Of a DNA stretch of 7,822 bases, positions 1 to 5,093 are shown piece by piece. Below the pieces are notes generated by a model. That model searched no databases, had not been told where the DNA came from, and saw only the letters and a program-made list of their open reading frames with translations. The DNA lies in assembly GCA_035463295.1 (NCBI GenBank), contig DATHTK010000109.1, positions 1 to 7,822 on the forward strand, in the 5' to 3' direction. The position numbers were made by a program, and so were the translations under genes. How positions within the stretch are numbered: the first letter of the stretch is position 1; the number at the start of each line of letters is the position of its first letter. Source of the stretch: DATHTK01 sp035463295. Its GTDB lineage: Bacteria; Actinomycetota; Rubrobacteria; Rubrobacterales; Rubrobacteraceae.

Positions 1-65
1 GAACCCTTGCGGTGGAGAGCGCGCCGGGGAAGGGAACCGAGATCCGTACCTGGATGCCCATCTGA
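1..65 (+). CDS. Sensor histidine kinase, C-terminal fragment (5' end outside window)
   Basis: Read from base 3, the frame gives 20 codons ending in TGA at 63-65, with the peptide ESAPGKGTEIRTWMPI at its end. This matches the end of a HATPase_c domain: the S-x-P-G-x-G-T segment followed by an alternating hydrophobic strand is the G2-box region that closes most two-component sensor kinases. Only this tail is visible, so the sensor domain, the phospho-accepting histidine and any partner regulator lie to the left of the window. The gene converges on the MFS transporter gene and is not part of its transcription unit. The assignment rests on a short but characteristic motif; another GHKL ATPase is possible but less likely. 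Confidence 0.7.
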   Translation, partial: TLAVESAPGKGTEIRTWMPI

Positions 66-219
66 GGAAAAGCGTCGAGAACCCCGTTGTTTAGCCCTTT
101 CTTTCCGATCCTTGCCACCTAATCATGGGACAACAACTAGATGGAGTTGCGCCACTAGCCCGTTCATCGGATAGCTAGCTGGTGGTTCATAGACGCTCAC
201 TAGTCTCCTTACTGCCGTC
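66..219. other. Convergent intergenic gap, no clear gene
   Basis: This gap separates the end of the histidine kinase (plus strand) from the end of the MFS transporter (minus strand), so at least one terminator would be expected. I find no GC-rich stem followed by a T-run. The best candidate is an imperfect bulged pairing around 151-185, CCACTAGC against GCTAGCTGGTGG, which is too weak to call a terminator. No ORF with a ribosome binding site is seen. Confidence 0.5.
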
Positions 220-1836
220 TCACGGAGATGGGAGACCGCCTTCGGCTTGCTCGGCATACTCAACTCGTCCCTTCTTGCCTTCGATTAGCAGCGCGGCGCT
301 GATGGCGCTCGCAAGAGCCGTCGCCGCGGCCACGAGCATGACCAAGCGGTAACCCGTGACGAACGCCTCGTCGATAGCCCTCTCCACCGTCGCGCCAAGC
401 CCGGGGTCCATACCTTCGGGGACTTGCGCGGCTCCGAGTTTGATCTTCTCCTGTTCCAGCTGCTGTCTCGCCTCGGGCGGCAGATCGACGGCCGCCAGTC
501 GACTCTCCAGGCTACTTCCGAAGGCCGCGAACATGAGCACTCCCAGGAGCGCGACGGCCAAGAGGCCGGCCGTTTGCGAGAAGGTGTTGTTGACCGCCGA
601 CGCCAGGCCGGTATGCCTGACGTCCACCGAGTTCAGCGTGACCGTCGTCACCGCCGGCACCAGGATGGAGAGCCCGAATCCCAAGACCACGGCCGCAGGG
701 AAGAAGGTCAACCAGTAGGAGCCTCCTATTCCGGGTAGAGCGAACAGGGCAAAGCCGACCGCGGCGATAGCGGGCCCGAGCACCAGGGGGAGCCTCGCAC
801 CGTAGCGGTCCGTGAGGCCTCCGGTGTAGCGCGAGAGCAAGGACATCAGCACGATGGCCGGCACGATGGCCGCGCCGGCGGCCGTGGCCGTGTAGCCCTG
901 AACCCATATGAGGTTAAAGGGCAAGAAGAAGATGGTACCGACGAGGGCGAAATACAAGAGCAGCGTGAACGCGTTTGCGCCAGCGAAGTTCCTCGATCGA
1001 AAGAGCGACAGGGGCATCATCGGGGCACGACCCCGGCTCTCTACGACCAGGAAAGCCACGAGCGCAAGAACGCCACCTACGAGGCCGCCAATGACCAGCG
1101 GATCCTGCAAGCCCCCTCTCGAGGACTCCAGTAGCCCGAAGGCGACCCCGCCAAGCCCGACCGTGGCCAGGGCCGCGCCCAGCAGGTCGAGCCGCCGGGC
1201 CTCCGGATCTCGGCTCTCCGGCACGTGCGAGCGGGCGATTATCAATGCCACTATCGCAAGCGGGACGTTGATAAAGAATACTCCTCGCCAGGAGACGTTC
1301 TCGGCGAGGTAGCCTCCGAGCACCGGACCCAGTATCAGCGTGACGCTGGTAAGGCTCGTCCAGGTACCGATCGCCTTGCCCCGCCGCGACTCCTCGAAGG
1401 AGGCGCCGATGATCGCCAGGGAGTTCGGAATCAGCAACGCCCCGCCGACCCCCTGCAGAGCCCTGGCCGCGATCAGCTGCTCGGGGCTCTGCGCTAGGCC
1501 GCACCCCGCCGACGCCAGGGCGAAGAGACCTACGCCGATGGAGAACACGCGCCGCCGTCCCAGGTGGTCGCCGAGCGAGCCCCCGACAAGGACCAGCGAC
1601 GCCAGGAACAACGTGTAGGCCACAACTATCCATTGCGCGTCCACCCCGGTAGCCCCTATGGCGTTCTGCACGCTCGGCAGCACCACCGGGACGGCGGTCT
1701 CGTCGATGAACGCCATGCTAGAGGCCAGGATGGTGGCCGCCAGAACCCACGGGGCGGCGTTCGGGGCACATGGCGTCCTAGCCGCCGTCGAGAGGAGGAT
1801 CCCCTCGTCACAGGGCTGCCTGATCACGTTGGCCAT
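220..1836 (-). CDS. DHA2-family (EmrB/QacA-like) MFS multidrug exporter
   Basis: This 538-residue polytopic inner-membrane protein belongs to the major facilitator superfamily, drug:H+ antiporter type 2, which expels drugs or metabolites using the proton gradient. Residues 30-55 form the first membrane helix with an embedded acidic D45-E-T. Residues 86-96 (GSLGDHLGRRR) are MFS motif A in the loop between helices 2 and 3. G170-PVLGG, followed by SWRGVFFINVP, is the motif C region typical of antiporters. The length and many hydrophobic stretches fit about 14 helices. A long extracytoplasmic loop (about 438-490) before the last helix is normal for DHA2 proteins. The ATG is preceded by AGGAGG with a 9-base spacer, which supports this start. 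It lies 53 bases downstream of the flavoprotein gene on the same strand, so they are probably co-transcribed. The substrate cannot be predicted from sequence. Confidence 0.93.
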   Translation of the reverse strand: MANVIRQPCDEGILLSTAARTPCAPNAAPWVLAATILASSMAFIDETAVPVVLPSVQNAIGATGVDAQWIVVAYTLFLASLVLVGGSLGDHLGRRRVFSIGVGLFALASAGCGLAQSPEQLIAARALQGVGGALLIPNSLAIIGASFEESRRGKAIGTWTSLTSVTLILGPVLGGYLAENVSWRGVFFINVPLAIVALIIARSHVPESRDPEARRLDLLGAALATVGLGGVAFGLLESSRGGLQDPLVIGGLVGGVLALVAFLVVESRGRAPMMPLSLFRSRNFAGANAFTLLLYFALVGTIFFLPFNLIWVQGYTATAAGAAIVPAIVLMSLLSRYTGGLTDRYGARLPLVLGPAIAAVGFALFALPGIGGSYWLTFFPAAVVLGFGLSILVPAVTTVTLNSVDVRHTGLASAVNNTFSQTAGLLAVALLGVLMFAAFGSSLESRLAAVDLPPEARQQLEQEKIKLGAAQVPEGMDPGLGATVERAIDEAFVTGYRLVMLVAAATALASAISAALLIEGKKGRVEYAEQAEGGLPSP

Positions 1837-1845
1837 CTTCCGGAT

Positions 1846-1851
1846 CCTCCT
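1846..1851 (-). promoter_or_regulatory. Ribosome binding site of the MFS exporter
   Basis: On the minus strand AGGAGG lies 9 bases ahead of the ATG at 1836-1834. It is a full match to the anti-Shine-Dalgarno core and fixes the start. No separate promoter is apparent in the 53-base gap, consistent with read-through from the upstream flavoprotein gene. Confidence 0.8.
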
Positions 1852-1889
1852 GTGCGTTGCCGAGCTCTCGTCCGGATTGCTCGGACGCT

Positions 1890-3689
1890 CTACGGCCCGG
1901 GGGTAACGGAACCCGTGCGGTCGAGACCCAGCTTGGCTTTGACGAAGTGTTCGTGGACCGACTGGATGGCGATGGCTCCCGCCCCCACGGCTGAGGCCAC
2001 CCTCTTCACCGAACGGTACCTGAGGTCGCCGACGGCGAAGATGCCAGGCATGCTCGTCTCCATAGGCAAGGGGAGCCGTTCGAGCGGCCAGCCCTGCGGA
2101 AGCCGTCCGTCCTGCAAGAGATCCTCACCGGTGAGAACGTAGCCCCGACGGTCCCGCTCGATCTCTTCGGGCAACCACCCGGTATGAGGCTCCGCGCCGA
2201 TAAGGACAAAAAGGGCCGCGGCAGGAACCGTCTCGGCGTCCCCGGTAGAGTCTTCGAGAGATATGTACTCCAGTTTCCCTCTCCCGCCGCCGCCGATGAC
2301 TTTGGTGTTGAAACGGACCTCGACGTTCTCGGCCGCGTCGATCTCCTTGATCAGGTAGTCGGACATGCTGGTAGAAAGAGAGCGACCGCGCACCAGGAGT
2401 GTCACCCGCGATGCGTACTTCGAGAGGTGCATTGCCGCCTGTCCGGCGGAGTTGGCACCCCCTACCACGTATACTTCCTGTCCTTTCATCGCCCGGGCTT
2501 CGCTGACCGCCGCCCCGTAGAATACGCCAGTTCCGACCAGCTCCTCGAGAGCGGGGATGCCGAGGCGCCGATACGAGACTCCGGTCGCCAGGATCACCGC
2601 CCGGCCCGTCACCTCGGTGCCGTCCGAGAGGGTAACGTACACTCTCTTTCCGCTACGACGCAGGGAGGTAGCTCTGCGCATGAATCGAAACGTAGCGCCG
2701 AACCACCACGCCTGCTCGGTCGCCCTTCTGGCCAACTCCGCCCCGCCGACGCCCCACGGGAAGCCCAGGTAGTTGCGAATAAGCGAGCTGCTGCCCGCCT
2801 GCCCGCCTATGGCTTCCCCTTCTACTATGAGGGTGCTCAAGCCCTCTGACGCGCCGTAGACGGCCGCTGCCAGCCCGGCCGGACCAGCCCCTATGATCAA
2901 GAGGTCGAATTCCCGCCCCTCGAGGGCTGTTGGGTCGATACCGAGATAGGCATCGGCGAGCTCTGCATTATCCGGGTCTTCGAGGACTTTGCCGTTGTAG
3001 ATCACGACCACGGGGAGTTTCCCGGAGGTCTTGCCGACTCTTTCGAGGAGTTCTTGCCCCTCTCGAGAGTCCGCGGTAAGGAACTCGTGCAGGATTCCGT
3101 TGCGATCCAGGACGTTTCTGAGCTCGTGCGAGCGCGAAGCCCACCGTTCGCCTACGACGCGGATCTCCTTGAAGACGGGGCGGTAGTTGACCTTTGCCCA
3201 GTCGTAGAGGAACTCGGCGACCATCTTGTGGAAGTTCTCGTCACCGGGTCGCTCGGGCTTGTTCACATAGTAGTCGATGTGGCCGAGAGTCATCGCCCGG
3301 AGGACGGGCTCCTGGGTTGTCCTGTCTCCCCAGTCGACCAGCAATGCCCGCTTGGCGGCGGGAAAGAGCCGGCGAGCCTGGGCGAGGAACTCGGTCCCGG
3401 CGATGTCGGGCATCCACTGGTCGGCGAGGATGAGAGCGACTTCCTCGCCGGCTTCATTCAGCTCCCGCAGCCTCTTCATACCCCACATCGCCGACGACTC
3501 GCAAACCACCCTGTATTCAGTCCCGTAGCGCCGGCGAAGCCCATACTCGATCCTGAGGAAAGACTCGGCCCCGGCGTCGACAGCGAAGATGACCGGCTTC
3601 GCCGAGCTCGACGCGGATAGTCTGTTCTGATTCGAATCCTCAGGGCCCTGGCTAGAGATATTCGGTTCACCTTGTCTGCCCACCGGCAT
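1890..3689 (-). CDS. Receiver-like / thioredoxin-like / thioredoxin-reductase-like FAD oxidoreductase fusion
   Basis: This 599-residue fusion resembles proteins annotated as fused response regulator/thioredoxin-disulfide reductase. Residues about 30-150 are receiver-like: D90 sits in LADQWMPDIAG as the presumed phospho-acceptor, and K144 sits in NKP. The usual Thr/Ser site reads LLVDWGD, and the N-terminal acidic pair is reduced to one Asp. Residues about 170-255 look like a thioredoxin/glutaredoxin fold with no CxxC. Residues about 258-590 are the FAD/NAD(P) module: GAGPAG at 267-272, GGANSAG at 410-416 and the AVGD flavin motif near 552-555. Where thioredoxin reductases carry CxxC, this protein reads YGAAVSEA (391-398). 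Its only cysteine is C63, so classical disulfide reduction is excluded. An NAD(P)H-dependent flavin redox role under phospho- or stress control is inferred. The ATG at 3689 is chosen because AAAGGAG lies 9 bases upstream. An in-frame ATG at 3752 would add 21 residues but has only a weak site. The MFS gene follows 53 bases downstream. Confidence 0.88.
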   Translation of the reverse strand: MPVGRQGEPNISSQGPEDSNQNRLSASSSAKPVIFAVDAGAESFLRIEYGLRRRYGTEYRVVCESSAMWGMKRLRELNEAGEEVALILADQWMPDIAGTEFLAQARRLFPAAKRALLVDWGDRTTQEPVLRAMTLGHIDYYVNKPERPGDENFHKMVAEFLYDWAKVNYRPVFKEIRVVGERWASRSHELRNVLDRNGILHEFLTADSREGQELLERVGKTSGKLPVVVIYNGKVLEDPDNAELADAYLGIDPTALEGREFDLLIIGAGPAGLAAAVYGASEGLSTLIVEGEAIGGQAGSSSLIRNYLGFPWGVGGAELARRATEQAWWFGATFRFMRRATSLRRSGKRVYVTLSDGTEVTGRAVILATGVSYRRLGIPALEELVGTGVFYGAAVSEARAMKGQEVYVVGGANSAGQAAMHLSKYASRVTLLVRGRSLSTSMSDYLIKEIDAAENVEVRFNTKVIGGGGRGKLEYISLEDSTGDAETVPAAALFVLIGAEPHTGWLPEEIERDRRGYVLTGEDLLQDGRLPQGWPLERLPLPMETSMPGIFAVGDLRYRSVKRVASAVGAGAIAIQSVHEHFVKAKLGLDRTGSVTPGP

Positions 3690-3693
3690 GCGG

Positions 3694-3870
3694 CTAATCT
3701 CCTTTCCCAGGGTGATCGCCCCCCGAGGACTTCCGCGTTTGACGTCGTGCATCCTTTTTCCGGTCTTTGATGGTGGCCCCGGCTAATCTGCGGGTCGTGC
3801 CCTCGAGAACGTCGAAGTCCATGACGATCAGTTGCCCGGCTCCCTGTAGCGTTCCATTATCTCGCGCCAA
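3694..3870 (-). CDS. Possible 58-residue small protein upstream of the flavoprotein
   Basis: A TTG-initiated frame of 58 codons ends with TAG only 4 bases before the preferred ATG of the flavoprotein, a spacing typical of translational coupling. GGAG lies 7 bases ahead of the TTG. An internal ATG at 3822 would give a 42-residue version but has no well-spaced ribosome binding site. The predicted peptide has a hydrophobic/acidic part (LIVMDFDVLEG) followed by a strongly basic tail (KDRKKDARRQTRK). I do not recognise a family. If the flavoprotein started at 3752 instead, this frame would overlap its first codons in another frame. It could be a real small protein, a leader that tunes translation of the flavoprotein, or a chance open frame. 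The evidence is moderate at best. Confidence 0.3.
   Translation of the reverse strand: MARDNGTLQGAGQLIVMDFDVLEGTTRRLAGATIKDRKKDARRQTRKSSGGDHPGKGD
3699..3705 (-). promoter_or_regulatory. Ribosome binding site deciding the flavoprotein start
   Basis: AAAGGAG on the minus strand lies 9 bases before the ATG at 3689-3687. The alternative upstream ATG at 3752-3750 is preceded only by GGAAAAAGG, a weak match. The stronger site favours the shorter, 599-residue form. Confidence 0.65.
3856..3861 (-). promoter_or_regulatory. Candidate -10 element upstream of the flavoprotein
   Basis: GATAAT on the minus strand matches five of the six bases of the TATAAT consensus in the gap upstream of the flavoprotein gene. 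No TTGACA-like hexamer sits 16-18 bases further upstream, so this would have to be a weak or activator-dependent promoter. If it is used, transcription would begin near 3849 and bypass the TTG start of the 58-residue frame. Confidence 0.2.
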
Positions 3871-3918
3871 GCATAGACTCCACTACCGGCGCTTGCACCC
3901 CCGGTGATCCTGCAGCCG

Positions 3919-3939
3919 TGAGCGAGGTCTTCTCGCTCA
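3919..3939 (-). terminator. Hairpin over the stop codon of the 66-residue gene
   Basis: A perfect 8-base inverted repeat (TGAGCGAG, 5-base loop AAGAC, CTCGCTCA on the minus strand) begins with the TGA stop codon of the 66-residue gene. No T-run follows the stem, so it is not a classical intrinsic terminator. GC-rich hairpins without U-tails are often proposed as terminators or mRNA 3'-end stabilisers in actinobacteria. A chance repeat of this length cannot be excluded. Confidence 0.4.
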
Positions 3940-4137
3940 GCCGACGGGATCCAGGGCGTTGGCCTCTTCAGCTTGCGACAATATGTCCTCCGCGTCTATG
4001 GCGGCGTCCTCTATCGAGTGCGTTCTGAGGTTGTGCGCGTCCTCGAGAGTAAGGAGGAGCGACAACTCCCGCTCATCTCCTCTAGGGTCTAGAAAGGGCA
4101 TATCACCTGTCGCCGAGTTTATAGCGTTGGTCGTCAT
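3937..4137 (-). CDS. Small acidic hypothetical protein (66 aa)
   Basis: This gene encodes a 66-residue protein beginning MTTNAINSATGD. The ATG is preceded by TAAGGAG with a 6-base spacer, which strongly supports translation. The protein is acidic, with many Asp and Glu residues, and has no cysteine, signal peptide or membrane segment. The segment from about residue 22 to 60 (ERELSLLLTLEDAHNLRT, then acidic-Ala repeats with EDILSQAEEA) looks largely helical. I do not recognise a family and assign no function. It lies on the same strand as the flavoprotein and MFS genes but 247 bases upstream of the flavoprotein, and its stop codon is embedded in a hairpin. It is therefore more likely a separate transcript than part of their operon. 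Confidence 0.65.
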   Translation of the reverse strand: MTTNAINSATGDMPFLDPRGDERELSLLLTLEDAHNLRTHSIEDAAIDAEDILSQAEEANALDPVG

Positions 4138-4147
4138 CGCCTTCTCC

Positions 4148-4219
4148 TTACCGCCGTACCCGTGATCCGCCGCCGAGCGTGCTGTTGGTGGCCCTATCGC
4201 CGCCGATAGTGGTTGTTAT
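4148..4219 (-). other. Orphan strong ribosome binding site with ATA-initiated 23-codon frame
   Basis: On the minus strand AAGGAGGTGA at 4235-4226 is an extended Shine-Dalgarno match. Nine bases after its AAGGAGG core comes ATA, not ATG, followed by a frame of 23 codons starting ITTTIGGDRATNS and ending in TAA at 4150-4148. That stop overlaps the ribosome binding site of the 66-residue gene. A start-like position with a perfect ribosome binding site but an ATA codon suggests a leader peptide with a very rare start, or a small gene whose ATG has mutated. Alternatively the GTG inside the site begins an 11-codon frame, but that leaves no room for the ribosome binding site. Confidence 0.25.
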
Positions 4220-4251
4220 CCCGGTTCACCTCCTTCGTTCGTCTCTTGTAG

Positions 4252-4257
4252 ATATTA
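4252..4257 (-). promoter_or_regulatory. Candidate -10 element for the leader and 66-residue gene
   Basis: TAATAT on the minus strand lies 16 bases ahead of the AAGGAGG at 4235-4229, a sensible layout for a promoter with a short 5' leader. The local sequence is AT-richer than its surroundings. No good -35 hexamer is seen at 16-18 bases upstream (GCTCGT at 17), so the call is tentative. Confidence 0.25.
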
Positions 4258-4583
4258 AAGCGGCGGACGCAGGCACGAGCATCGGGCGAAGGAACGATTA
4301 TTGTATGGGACTATTGTCGGAAGAGGACCTAGTGCCACGGTACGAGGACGACCAACAGGTCGGCGAGTAGCCGCTCTACCTCATTGGGTGAACACCGCGA
4401 GGGGATCGTTCTCCGCACACACTGGACTGCGAACGCCCGCGAGCAACCGGAGGAGGCTGAAGGTCGTCCCCTGACACAGCCACCAACCGCCGGTTTGCAG
4501 AAGGAGCCCCGCACCGCACGGTGAAGGACGGGCATTCATCCAGTCGCGCAGAAGAAGGGTTATCTCCAAGATCTAGGGCCAGG

Positions 4584-4886
4584 CTAGACGGGCGAGCCCT
4601 GCCTGGTCGATCCCCGGATCTCCGCGCCGCCAGCGGTCCCCCTGCGCAGTTTGCGAAGCGCTTCGATGAGCGGACCGTCACGGTAGCTCCCGTGTAACCC
4701 GAAGATCTCCTCCAGCGGGTCGCGGGTCTGTGTGAGCTCGCCGATGGCGAAGTAAGCGTCCTGCTCCCGGGCGCATTCCTCACAGAAGAGAACGCCCAGC
4801 AACCTCACGGAGGCCGGACGGCCGCAAGGAAGATCCGTCCCGCTCCGCACCTGACAGCTTCCCGAGCTCTCCACCGTGCCGACCAT
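4584..4886 (-). CDS. Four-cysteine putative zinc-ribbon protein (100 aa)
   Basis: This is a 100-residue protein. C11, C21 and the pair C35-x-x-C38 (FCEECAREQ) form a Cys4 arrangement that could bind one zinc ion. A mixed charged, probably helical, region with DPLEEIFGLHG follows around residues 57-67. The spacing resembles small treble-clef or zinc-ribbon proteins, but I do not recognise a named family, and a DNA-, RNA- or protein-binding role is only a possibility. The start is well fixed: ATG is preceded by AAGGAGG with a 4-base spacer. The frame stays open for another 255 codons upstream, but that stretch lies antisense to the divergent FAD monooxygenase gene and reads as low-complexity Arg/Glu-rich sequence, so it is not taken as coding. 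Transcription diverges from the monooxygenase over a 207-base shared region. Confidence 0.7.
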   Translation of the reverse strand: MVGTVESSGSCQVRSGTDLPCGRPASVRLLGVLFCEECAREQDAYFAIGELTQTRDPLEEIFGLHGSYRDGPLIEALRKLRRGTAGGAEIRGSTRQGSPV

Positions 4887-4890
4887 GGTC

Positions 4891-4897
4891 CCTCCTT
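4891..4897 (-). promoter_or_regulatory. Ribosome binding site deciding the zinc-ribbon start
   Basis: AAGGAGG on the minus strand, 4 bases before the ATG at 4886-4884, selects a 100-residue product over a 355-residue extension that would read through the divergent promoter region and antisense to the monooxygenase. Confidence 0.75.
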
Positions 4898-5010
4898 CCG
4901 ATGACGAAGATCCACCCTCATCGAGTGTCGCACGGCGTCGTAACGGACGGGTTAGGCGTGTCTTGCGCCGTGTAAAGGCGCGTTCGTTTTCTTTTCCTGT
5001 GTTGGCGCGG

Positions 5011-5038
5011 TTGAAGGTTCGCGTGCATCGCGGATACT
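5011..5038 (+). promoter_or_regulatory. Candidate promoter of the FAD monooxygenase
   Basis: TTGAAG (5011-5016) and GATACT (5033-5038) are separated by 16 bases. Each matches its sigma-70-type consensus at four of six positions, and together they lie about 55 bases ahead of the GTG start. A 5-base stem GCGCC/GGCGC with a 7-base loop lies just upstream (4965-4981) in the divergent region. It could be a regulator site or chance. Confidence 0.3.
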
Positions 5039-5093
5039 TTCTCGGAACGCTGCGACGTTTAGCCCGTGCCGGGCGCAGGAATAAGAGCGAAAG

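Larger units (their letters stand above)
4138..4583. other. Long gap without a convincing gene
   Basis: This 446-base stretch lies between two small minus-strand genes. It contains the orphan ribosome binding site and ATA-initiated frame described separately, and an AT-richer island near 4251-4317 that could hold promoters for the 66-residue gene. A minus-strand frame from 4569 to 4381 (TTG start, Trp- and Leu-rich) has no ribosome binding site. A plus-strand 21-codon frame at 4305-4370 (begins MGLLSEEDL) has only AAGGA at an 11-base spacing. Neither is supported well enough to call a gene. Confidence 0.5.

Noticed and set aside
914..1633. 239-codon minus-strand frame inside the MFS gene
   Set aside because: It is an off-frame shadow of the transporter with Arg-rich low-complexity sequence.
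2184..2849. 221-codon plus-strand frame within the flavoprotein gene
   Set aside because: It is antisense to conserved NAD(P)- and FAD-binding coding sequence and resembles no known protein.
3820..3990. Minus-strand open stretch in a second frame, containing AWREIMERYREPGN before a TGA
   Set aside because: It looks protein-like, but ATG, GTG or TTG is absent in frame until near its end, so a gene cannot be supported. It could be a decayed remnant.
4299..4317. Direct repeat TATTGT, 13 bases apart
   Set aside because: Two six-base copies in an AT-richer stretch are expected by chance; there is no symmetry or extra copy to suggest an operator.
4305..4370. 21-codon plus-strand frame beginning MGLLSEEDL
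   Set aside because: It is very short, with only a weak, distant AAGGA upstream; too little evidence to call a gene.
4381..4569. 62-codon minus-strand frame (TTG start, Trp- and Leu-rich) downstream of the zinc-ribbon gene
   Set aside because: There is no ribosome binding site for the TTG or for the internal ATG, and no recognisable family; codon bias alone is not enough.
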